From Hippasteria phrygiana (taxonomy: Eukaryota > Echinodermata > Asteroidea > Valvatida > Goniasteridae): 64,000 bases of DNA. The DNA is taken from contig JAZGUH010000121.1 of NCBI GenBank assembly GCA_037893225.1, forward strand, positions 372,001 to 436,000, given 5' to 3'. A program made the position numbers and the translations under genes. This document shows positions 42,105 to 54,100 of the stretch, in pieces; within the stretch, counting starts at the first letter, position 1, and every line of letters begins with the position of its first letter. Under the pieces are notes generated by a model. That model made no database searches, was not told the DNA's origin, and worked only from the letters and a program-made list of their open reading frames with translations.

Positions 42105-45100
42105 CTTTCATGAAAAGTAATCAATGAAAAGAAATACATTTAGGAACAAATAAAGAAAAAAGGACAAACCCTCAGAAAAAAATGTACACATCGTGTGTGA
42201 GCTGTGATTTTTCAACTTCATCACAAATCAAAATTATATATGGCCCGGCACATAGAAACAGGTGGAAAGTAGAGAAAGATGAACATTGAAATAATGGCAT
42301 TTCCTGAATATACAGGCAATAATTTGATGTATACAGGCTTTAATTTGATGTATGTATTGCATGTTGCTGTAGCTCAATGCTGGCCCTGCTATAACCTTTT
42401 GAAGTAGTTACAATCTTGACCCCTTGTTTTGAGAAAATGGAAGCTCAACGTTTGTGACTTGTGCACACTATAACCTGAGTTCAAAATTTACAAAATCACC
42501 CAAAAATAATAATGTTGAGACTAAATTCAGTTTCTGTAAAGAGTAGGGCTTTTTCAAATGCAAACATTTCAAAATTCCAAAATGGTTGTTTCTGCTTGTA
42601 CCTCAGAAAGCCATAGTACGAATTTACACTCAATCTGTACTACTTGGTCAAATATATGAGGTCATTGTATACAATGTTCTATTTAACCCCAATGTCCTAG
42701 GCATTCATTTGGGGTCAAGTATACCAGTGTAGTAAGAGTACTGTATGTTACAGTTTACTACTAGTAGGCAGGTCACTCTATATTTAAAACATGTACCAAT
42801 ACTATTGAATTATGACTCAAATTAAAGAGCTTGCTGAAAGAAACACAAAACTGAAATAATTTTTAGAATCAAACCTTCCATTTCAAAGTTATGCTAAAAA
42901 ACTACATCTATTTGATACAGCGTTTTCAGCCATTTTCGGGAAAAAAATGGGAAAATGCCTTATGCAAATATTTAAACTTAAAGATTAGCAGTGATTGAGC
43001 CCTTAAAATCACTTTAAATCCTTATAGTACATGTATGAATCATGTATTTAATCCTTAACCCTAACCCCCTAGACCCTTTTTGCTAGGAACCATCCTCAAT
43101 CCTCCAAAATCCTCCGATTACCCTGCCCCCCAAAAATGCATTCATCCTCAATCCTCCAAAATCCTCATGTGCTTTAAACACCGTTCATCCTCAATCCTCC
43201 AAAATCCTCTGCTTGAAACACCATTCATCCTCGATCCTCCAAAATCCTCTTTTAAAAAAAATACCATTCATCCTCAATCCTCCAAAATCCTTCTTGCTTG
43301 AAACACCATTCATCCTCAATCCTCCAAAATCCTCAAAAACTGCAAGGAGGATTTTGGAGGATTGAGGTGGGTTAGGGTTATCGTATTTTCATCATATTTC
43401 ACTGAACCAAAAGAATGTGGTTGTCAATTGATTCCATTATCAACTTCACAAAAATGGTAATATGTTCAACTGCGAATAAAATTCTAGATCATGTACGAGC
43501 AATAAATGGAACAGCCATACTGTTCACCAAAATCCCGATACTGCAATCTGATTGGTCAATCCATTGATACTTAGGTCACATGACCCAAACACGGGCTGTT
43601 AGGGCCGCAGTGTTACATCCCAGTTTTAAAAGTGAAACAGACTACTATGAACTCAGCTCGAGTTTAAGCTTATCATTCGAGGCAATTTTAAATTATTTTA
43701 ACACTTTTGGCACAAGTTACACATCAAAGATTTAGTAAATGATGAAAAAACAGACACTCGCTCCACATGGATCATGGATCTCAGAAGCAACTTCCGATAC
43801 TGAAGTGAACACCAAATTTGGTCAACTTCAGCACTTATTTTCGGTATTATCCTGATTGAGTCATTCCCAGTGTTACAGATCTTAATAATGTTTTAAATGT
43901 CAATTTTTATGAAATTGCATAGAAATAACGAAATATTTGGTGAAGTTTTCTGATCCGTCCTTTGCCGCTTCTGGTTGCCATTTTTTTAAATTTTAAAGGC
44001 ACAGCTACCTTTGTTGCTACGACTTTCCCCTAACCTTAAAATAGCTTGCCAGGGCCATACGTTACTGGAAATATACCAGAATCGTCTGTCATTTGGCCGG
44101 CATAGGGAGTAGCATGTTACGAAGCGTTAAATTCACGGCTCGAAAAGAAGGCTGCTTTGCGCGTAAATGGCAAACAAGGCATTTGTGAATCGCTGTAAAA
44201 GTATTATTTTCCGACCAATTTCAAAAAATAGAAACATTATTTTACAGAGAAAAGCCCAAACTTTTTATTAATGTAGTTTATTTACTGATTTCAACCACCT
44301 CTTTTTTGCAGGAACGAGTCAAACTGCACCCTCTTTTTCGTGTGAGTCATGAAATGGCCCAAGTTGTGTTTGAGTACATGGTCGGCTGATAATAATTGTG
44401 CACGAGTCACCTGCCTACTACTAGTAGTATTTTGTAGCTTTAGGTGAGGTTAGGGTTAAGAAACACTGCAGTCTCCTGAAATTCATTATCATTGCACAGA
44501 ACTGAAGAAAAAAAGAAACCTGCAAAATTGAATTAATAAAACAACAATTTTGCTCCACAGCTTGCACTATCACAGCTCACTGCTCAGGAATTGTAATAAA
44601 ATTCAACAACGTCAAATTCACAAATTGAAAATGATGAATTGGCTTGATTGCTTGTTGAACTACAGACAGTGCTGCTGCATATGATAATCTTGCATAAAAT
44701 TTTACCAGCCAGTGAATATAATTTCCCCTTTTGCTCATTAAACACAAGCTTATGGTCTGGACCAACTTAATGTTAAATTGGACCAAACTTAAAGTTACAT
44801 TTCACCTGTCCGTTGTTTGCATAGGACATTTTTCGATTTCTGTAAAGAAAGTGAGTATCATGGCATTTGACCGGTGGATTTGAGAAAAAATTTTGGGTAA
44901 TGCTTACCTGCACCCAGATGAACTCTGCAGTCGAATCAATATACACGCCTGCCTCGCTGTACTTGCCGCTGTAACGAATGTAAGCCCAGATCGTCAGAAG
45001 CACCAGCGCCAGTCCCAACAGCATATTGGCAAAATTGGCCAAGGAATAGAATCCCACGAGTCCGAACAGGCCGGACAGAATGTACATGATGATCATGGTC

Positions 45101-48100
45101 ACGACGAAAGTGATAGGGGTGCGGGCGACATTGAACAGGTTTTTGCCCTCGTTGTGCTTGATGTATTGGTCGTAGGTTTCGTCCAGGTCGGTCATCAGGC
45201 TATCGCAGAAGGGCTGGCTGAACTCCTCTCCGCCCATCTTGCGGGTCTCACTGAACAGAGCCAGAGCGGTCATTTTGATCCGTTCGTGATGCTTGTCTAA
45301 CTCCTCGGGGTTTAGATAGGGCTTGTCTCCACCACATACCTGTCACAATGTGCAGTCAATACTGTTAGAAACGATACTCAAATTTAAAAAGGTAAAGACA
45401 TACGAAGCACATATACAACTGCACCTACCAAAAGTTTAACCAAATTAATGAATGTGAAATAGTGTTTTTGAGTTGGTAACATTTATTTTTCAATATCTTC
45501 ATTTAACAAAATCTCAATATCACAAATGTTTTACATTACAAAAAGATAAGATATAATGCTCCCAATGTTACACAATGCTACAATAATCTCTTTATAGAGG
45601 CAAAATGTCTTCCAATCCTTGAAATTACACGGTTTCTTATTTTTCTTTTCCAAGTGTTTCTGTAATCGGCTAAAAACACATTCATCAACCACAGTGCAGC
45701 CAACCTTGCATTCGCAGGTAACAATGTGTTTTTTGAGTGGAGAAAAGGCCATTGTTGCTACAAAGTGTCTTGCTTAAGGACACAAGAACCCTGATCCCCT
45801 AAGGCTGAGCCTGAACCTCCACTTTGAATTCGGGAACAACTTACTACAAGTAAACCAAGTATGCTGAGCAAACACAGAGAACCATTAGCCGAATTTCATG
45901 GATCTGCTACCCTAACTCAAAGAATATATCTTAACTGCAGCAGAAAACTCAGCATGTTTTCAGGCTTATAAGCAGACCCAGGTGAAAAAGTAGGAAAATA
46001 GTAGGACCCCCCCAAAAAAGTTTTCAATGATATTTACCAATGCCCACAGCATCACAAGCCACATTTGGCATGTTCTGTACTCACAACACTTGTGCTCCAT
46101 CCTAAACTAAGCTCTTGGAAGTAAATGTGTAGTACTCCTGCACCCAAGCCCTTCATTGTTTGATTTTCATATGAGAGTGTGTATTAAACACTTATGAAAA
46201 ATATTCAATGAGATTTCATTTTTTGGAGTTGTGGGACAAACAGTTGGAAAAAGTAGGAAAAAATGGTAACTTCAAAAAAAGTAGGAAAAGTAGGACTACT
46301 TGGAAGCCTGTGTTTCACTGGGTGGTAGTGCTGGGCGATACGACGATAAAATCGCGATGATGCGATATTCGCCGTCCAAAAATCGAAATCGTCTACATGT
46401 TTTTTAAATCGAAAAATCGAGATATCGGCGATATCGTTTTTAAAATCGGCGATTTTTTTCGGAATCCCTATTTTCCCTTAAAAAATCAGTGATACTTCTT
46501 GTTACCAGCAAATTCGCTAAAATTTATTTCCTTGTAAGCGAGGTTCAAGTCGAAGTGACATCATCCTTTCAAACTTTTTATTTATAGTGTAAATAATGCG
46601 CCTATTAATTGCTCAATTGCAATTTGTTTCAGTTTAAAGTCTAAGTTTATAATAATGGACAACTTGAGCTGTCAGTAAATCTGCGATAAGATGCAAAATC
46701 TATTAAAACGTTCTAAATATCTAAACAATCAGCGTACTCCGCACTTCATTGTAATATTTAGTTTCATTCACATGCAAATTAGCCAGCCCAGCTCTGGCTA
46801 TTTGAAGCACGATATGTGGGCAAGAAAACCCCCACCCCCCTTGTGTCGGCCATTGTGTTCCCGGAATCTCAGGAATTCTTTTAAGAAATCTAGGGGGGTA
46901 TGTTAGGTAACAATAGTCCGTGTGTGGCTCTGGCTGGTGGCGGTAACAAAGAAAAAGCTTTGATCCAGATATCCCCAGACTAAGCTAGAGGCCTTTTCAC
47001 ACTAGACAAAATCTCAGGGGCGGCCCCGGGGCGACGCGGGGTGAGAATGTGCGACGTTTCACACTAGCCATTTTCGCCCCGGGGCCACCCCCGAGATTGG
47101 TCTCGCCCCGGGACGAACTCACCCCTGCTACAGGCCAGGGGTGAGATTTTTCAACCCGGGGCGAGACCGATCTCGGGGGTGGCTCCGGGGCGAAATGGCT
47201 AGTTTGAAACGTCGCCCTGCGAGCGGGGTTTATACAACCCGGGTTGAGAAACAGGTGGTTTCGACAAAAGAATTCCAAAGGTCCTGTCAAAGCGCGCGCT
47301 ATTGTTAATTGTATACAGCTTGGCCGAAAGCGCAGCGCCATTATTCTGAAGCACAATATATGGCAGAGGGACCCCCTCCCACTCTTTTGTGTTGGTCATT
47401 GTGTTCCCGGAATGTCAGGAATTATTTTCAGCGAGGAGGAAGTTAGGAATTTACTGGCCATCTGGGGGTCGATGAAATACAAACTAGTGTGAAACGCTCA
47501 TGCCCAACCCCGGGGCGAGCTCGCCCCGGGGTTGGCTGAGGTAGGTTTGCGCGAAACGAGTGTGAAACGACGCAGGGTTGAACTCGGGGGTGAAAACGCC
47601 GGGGCGGCCCCGGGGCCGCCCCGGGGCGAGTTCGCCCTGGGGTTCGCCGTTCTAATGTGAAAAGCCTTTAGACTACGCTGTTTCTCAATATTGATGGCTG
47701 GCCTAAGAACGGCCTCAAACAATGACTGGCGACAAACACGTCCGGCGATTATGTAGTTATGAACGAACTTTTGCGACATTTCAATCATGCTAAAATCTGT
47801 TGACGATTTTATCGCCATATCGGCGATATCGCGAGGTAAAAAAATCGACTACGAAAACAATTAATATCGTCAGCCCTACTGGGTGGCAAGCAATTTTTTC
47901 TTATGTGCATATGTACCTTCCAAATCTAAGGATTCCATACTTCTGGGGTTAGGCCAGAATTTCTGTGCTAGCTTTTTAAGCACACAATGGTGCCTGTAAA
48001 GCATGAGTTCTGTTGTTAGCAGAGCCATGAAGTTGGGCCACGGCAGCCCACTGTAAGGGGCAGCACACTCACCTCTTCTAAATCTTTGACATACTTGTCC

Positions 48101-51100
48101 TTAGCACTAGCCACAGCCGCCAAGTTGTTAGCCTCTGCAGTGGCCTGGGTTGAGTCAAGTCAAATTAATAATACGTGGCTTTATTGCATTTTTTTACATT
48201 ATAAACTACAGCATACATCTATTTTAGTTTTTTTTTAATGGAAGTCACCCAATACAAGGCTAAAGGGGCAATCACACTGGACACGATAACGACAACAATA
48301 ACAAAAACGGTAAGAATAAACGCCATTGATTGGTGGAATTGTCGCGCGTGTAATACGCACGCATTCCACCCACCAATAGAGACCGTTTATTCGCATCGTT
48401 TTCGTTTCCGTAATCGTGGCCAGTGTGACGGGCCCTTTAAAGCCACTCTAGGTGAAAGGCTACTACAGAGGCAGTAGGGTTGCTAATCCCACCACGCTTA
48501 TGGTTTTCCTGGGTCCAGATCTAAATAGAAGATAAATCTTCAATAGATACCGAAGAAACTGTCCACACTGACAGGCCTACAGAACCAGGCGGGGTAACTT
48601 CCACTTTTGGTGAGACCAACTTGCCTCGCCCCATGAGCATTAAAATGGGCATCATTGAACCATAGAGATATTTCACTATGGTGCTACAAAGCTATTTTTT
48701 TCAATCGGAAAATCAACATAAACTTCACCTCATGGGCCACCTCAAATGTTTTAAAGAATTAGCATTTTACACAAATAGAAGAACTTCTATTGGATGATGA
48801 CAACAAAGGAGTCAGAAATAGGGCTTCATTTCGTTGTTCAACTTACAGATCACATGCATACAAACTAGTTTATTCCCCATCCCAGTATGCCTGAAACACA
48901 CATGTAGTAGACCTATGCGGGTCGATTGGTAGTGCAAAATCACACTTTATTCCAATGTCAATATGTTCGTATTCCGATTCCTGCCATCAGTTCAGGCAAC
49001 TTTTCAAAAATCTGTATATATTTCTGCACAACTGCCATACTTAGTGAAATTTTTCATAAACAAAAAAATACTGAAGATCTGTACAGGTTGGCAGGTATGC
49101 AACGTCATTCTCCTGTACAGACATAAAGTTTGTTTTAATGCCTGGGGACACAGGACTTGGACCAGGAGAAAAAAATACTTGATCCTTCTGACGACTTCTG
49201 GGAGTTTAAATTTTCTTTTGGCCTACATGAATTTGAATCTGTCTGGTCATAAAGCATGATTGCTGCCACAGTTTGATTTTTGAATTGCCAACCATTTCAC
49301 CCATATGATTTTCCTGGTCCCAGATCCAAATAAAGGATAATTTCAGAGAAATCATTCCAATTTTCAGACCTGTAGACGGGTCTATCCACACTAATGACCC
49401 CATTTGGTGTGACACGGGAGGAGAATTTCAGATTGTAGTTATTATAAAAAAAAAATTTCCATTGATTTTTGTCACAATACATTCAGTACCCATCAACAAG
49501 TTTGTTTAGCAAAATAATCAACATCATAACGGAGTATTTAAGAAGTTAGACCTGGAATCATCTTCAAGATATTATGTTTGTAACATATCAAATGTGTACA
49601 ATTTCTGGACGGACATTTGTCACAAAATGTCCGTCCATGTTTGAACATAATTTATATCACATCTTAATTTGTTAAAATACCTCAAAATTTGTCATAATTC
49701 CCACTGATAACAATCCTGACATTGTTAGAGATGTAAACTGACCAACATTTTGGAATGTTACTAAATTCCTCTTTTCTTTTTCCAGTCAATAATAAATAAA
49801 TGTCCGTCCATGTTACAAACAATGTCTTGAAGATGACCCTCTAATTTCTTATATATCCTGAGTGTTATCCTATTTTTTATGTCAGTGTGATCACTATAAA
49901 CAGCTCTGGAAAGCATCAGAAAAACATTTGGGCAAAATACTTGATTTGATGTCCCTCTTCCATGTCTTACTCCCATTGTTATCTTTTGATGCTAAATGGT
50001 CCCTTTAGTGTGGACAGACCCAGACCCAGACCCAGACCCAGACCCAGACCCAGACCCAGACCCAGACCCAGACCCAGACCCAGACCCAGACCCAGACCCA
50101 GACCCAGACCCAGACCCAGACCCAGACCCAGACCCAGACCCAGACCCAGACCCAGACCCAGACCCAGACCCAGACCCAGACCCAGACCCAGACCCAGACC
50201 CAGACCCAGACCCAGACCCAGACCCAGACCCAGACCCAGACCCAGACCCAGACCCAGACCCAGACCCAGACCCAGACCCAGACCCAGACCCAGACCCAGA
50301 ACCAGACCCAGACCCAGACCCAGACCCAGACCCAGACCCAGACCCAGACCCAGACCCAGACGGGGTGAAATCCACCGTCTGTGAGACCAACTCATTCCCC
50401 CTTTCATATGCTACAATGTAACTACAAGTTTCTTCTTTCATATGATTATCCTATAAATATTCATGAGATGTAAACAAAATACAAACAACTCACCTGGAGC
50501 ATGGTTTTGGGTTCAGGTAATTCATTTCCTTGATAGATCTTCATATACGCCTGCGGATAAGGTTATTACTAGATATGAAATGGATGTTTAGATGCATAGG
50601 GCGGAAATGGGCGACTGTGCTATATGACAGGAGTCCAGTAGGCTGGCCACATTTATATGAGGCTAAGAGAAAGTGCTAAATTGCTTTAATCCCAACCCTG
50701 CTAAATCCAACAAAATCCAACAATGGTAAAAAGCTGTTCAACTTTGTAAGATTTAGCAGTCGACACAAACTACATGGGGTGTTGGATATTATTGTCTTCA
50801 GCAGGGTAGCAGCTAAATATACCTGTTGGATTTTGTCATATTTAGCAGAGTGGAAGCAGACTCTAGTAAAATTGTGTCTAGTAAAATTCAGTCGGATTTT
50901 GTTGGATTTGGCAGGGCTCATACAAACAAATACCTGTTGTATTTTGTTGGATTCAGCATAGTTGCTGCAAAATGCCAAGGCTGGTGTGTAGGTGGTACAC
51001 TGCAGAATCCAACAAAATTTGCTGTTGGATTTTTGTGTATTTACCAGGCTTCTCATTTCAGTTTTGTTGGAAATTGTTGGATTTAGCAGGGCCATATGAA

Positions 51101-54100
51101 AAACACTGAAGGGGGGGTTAGGGTTAATCCAGTTTTTGAAAATAGGTTCTGGAATTTTCATAATTTCCAATGTCTTAGCACACCTATGAAAACAACACCA
51201 GATGTGTCCAAGATACTTGAACCTTGGTTTATATTGATTTTTATCCATTCCATTATGGAGGAGAGAACACTGCTGATGTGAAGGAAATGGCTTAGATACT
51301 TTGAAAAACACTGAAGGGGGTAGCGTTATAGGTCACTGAATGTGATGCCCTCGCTTGATCCCTTAACACCATGAGGAGTCGAGTGGGCACAGCACCAGGG
51401 ATGTAGTCGAGTCCATCACAAGTCCCTGCAAGTCCATCACAAACCCTCCAGTCCTAATTCCAATCACAAGCTATTCAAATGAGCTTTGACAAAGGCATTC
51501 CTTTGTCATTGTTCATCCAGTTACTTGTGACTGGCTTTATGAAAGGACTTGTGACTGGACTTGCGAAAGGACTTGTGAAAAGACTTACAGGGACTCAACT
51601 ACAGCCCTGCACAGCACTGAGCTGCACATGAATTATGTAGCTTAAAGGTAGTATATAACATTTGCTAATATCAACAACAAAAACTACTGAATGATTACAA
51701 AATACCATACTAAAGTGTAAGTAAATAGCAGTCTCAAGCATCCTTTAAAATCATGGCACCTGGTGTACTGCCGTTTTCAAGAAAAGGGGAAATATATATT
51801 ATAGTTCCCCAACCTGATAATTCCCTGAATCTATAAATTGCTTTGTTTTTTCTAAAGTATGGTCAGGGAACCAGACTACTAGAACATAATTTTTTCTCTG
51901 TTTTCCCAGCATCTATGCACACAAAACTTTTAACAGGTCAGTGTTACAGTATTTGCTAGCACGTTATAAAATACTAACCCCCAAATCCATTTATTTCTGA
52001 AAATTACAGCAAAAGCAAATGATCCACTTTAAGGCAATAGCTACTGTGAAGATAAGTCCATTCTCATTTTTAAACTTGAGTTGAGTTGCGTGAACTCAAT
52101 TAGTAAGTTGATTCAAACATACATGATAAGGAAGAAAAGAAAGTTCTTTCAAACATGTTCTGAATCTGGGGTATTTATCATCTAAATGAACCAAGACACT
52201 GCAGTTGGTCTACATGTAGTTCCACATACCTTGAAGTATTCTAGGAGTGCTCGGCACGTCACTTTGGTACCATTAATCTCCTTAATTAGAAGGTTGCTTC
52301 CAGACAGCAGCAAGGGAGCTAGATTGCACAGTTGTTCCTTGAACTCTTTATCAATAGCTAATGGCAAAGAAGTAGTACCAAGGAAAAAAATTGCCATTTT
52401 TACAAAGCTCGGGCAGTTTGGTTTATACAAATACAGCATGGTTTCAGGGGAAGTAGTGGGAATTACTGGTCCCGAGGTGTAGGTCTGCTCGACTACCTCC
52501 CGACGCAAAGCGGAGGGAGGTAGTCGAGCTGACCTACACCGAGGGACCAGTAATTCCCACTATTTTCCAGAAATAAACCATGCTGTATTTGTTTTACTAC
52601 ACCTCATAAATATGACGGAAATCTCACGTTACTCGTAGACGCCATTTGTTGTTTCTGAGCTCATAGCTCAGCTCAGCTAGCTAGCTTTAGAGTAGTTCCG
52701 TGTGTCACGGCAACAGGGTTGAAAAAGTCTGGTGCCAACACTCTTTAATGTGCCTTTACTGCAGTATTTACAAGGACTACAAACAACAGACTGGTTCCGT
52801 AAAGATTACATGCCATAGACTACATGTTTACGAGGCGGGTTCCAGAGGGAATTTTTGGTGCTACCAGAAAAAAATACCGCACGGCAGCGAGCTGGATACT
52901 CACCGGGATGACGTCACCCGGCAGCGTATCATTTTTACTTCCCGGACGCGCGGCGGAATCGGCCAATGACGTGCTCCAATTTGCTCATGAATATTTATGA
53001 GGTGTAGTAATAAGAAATACAGAAGGCCAAAAGCTTGGGATTAGTGTAGAAACGGTACTCAAAATCTGATATTAGACTGTACAGCAGAATGTACAGTATT
53101 TTCATTCTCTAATTCATCAGACCAAGTGTACATTTCTAGAGACAATTCCCTTGGGTAGTATAAAACAAGATACTTCTTGAGGTAATAGACTTTCAGGGAT
53201 CATTTCATATTGTCTGAAAGTGGTATCAATAGCAAAAAAACAGCAGTACCACAATCAATACCACGTCTGGACAATATGAAATGCTCCCTCGCTGGTTGAC
53301 AGAAATAATTTTATTGCTGACTCAGCTAAAAAGACATCATGCTACCTTGATGAAACAAAACCTGTAAGAAAATCTTAAATGAAACTAAATGCTACCGATA
53401 GGGAAGCCTAGATTCATCTCTAAGATGAGTTATCAGTAAAAACCCGGAGTTCTATCTCAGATGAATTCATGCGCACGCAATTTCTATTGTGGGGCTCAAT
53501 AGCCTGCACTTCATTAAACTTCTTTCTGTGTTTCTGCGGTCAGATTTCGGTCAGACTTCAGTCAGACTTCGGTCAGACTTCGGTCAGACTTCGGTCAGAC
53601 TTCGGTCAGACTTCGGTCAGACTTCGGTCAGACTTCGGCCAGACTTCGGCCAGACTTCGGCCAGACTTCGGCCAGACTTCGGCCAGACTTCGGCCAGACT
53701 TCGGCCAGACTTCGGCCAGACTTCGGCCAGACTTCGGCCAGACTTCGGCCAGACTTCGGCCAGACTTCGGCCAGACTTCGGCCAGACTTCGGCCAGACTT
53801 CGGCCAGACTTCGGCCAGACTTCGGCCAGACTTCGGCCAGACTTCGGCCAGACTTTCGGCAAGAGTTTCGGCCAGACTTTCGGCAAGACTTCGGCCAGAC
53901 TTCGGCCAGACTTTCGGCCAGACTTTCGGCCAACTTTCGGCCAGACTTTCGGCCAGACTTTCGGCCAGACTTTCGGCCAGACTTTCGGCCAGACTTTCGG
54001 CCAGACTTCGGCCAGACTTCGGCCAGACTTCCATTCACACGAAAGGGGGGGGGGGGGGGGGCTCCAAGTGTGATGAATAGGACCACTATTCAGGGAGGTG

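Noticed and set aside
43060..43085. Interstitial telomere
   Set aside because: Only about two TTAGGG-like units on each side, too few to call. Kept only as flanks of the minisatellite.
44893..45300. 135-codon plus-strand frame opposite atlastin exon 10
   Set aside because: Antisense shadow of a clearly conserved exon.
49962..50441. Four open frames of about 140 codons with RP, DP, GS or GL repeats
   Set aside because: All are readings of the GACCCA hexamer array.
50676..51311. 211-codon minus-strand frame
   Set aside because: It is carried by the TTGTTGGATTTAGCAGGG repeats and has no protein-like pattern outside them.
52700..52969. 89-codon frame in the family-2 element, considered as THAP-type transposase
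   Set aside because: The cysteine and histidine spacing does not fit the THAP zinc finger, and no other domain was recognised.
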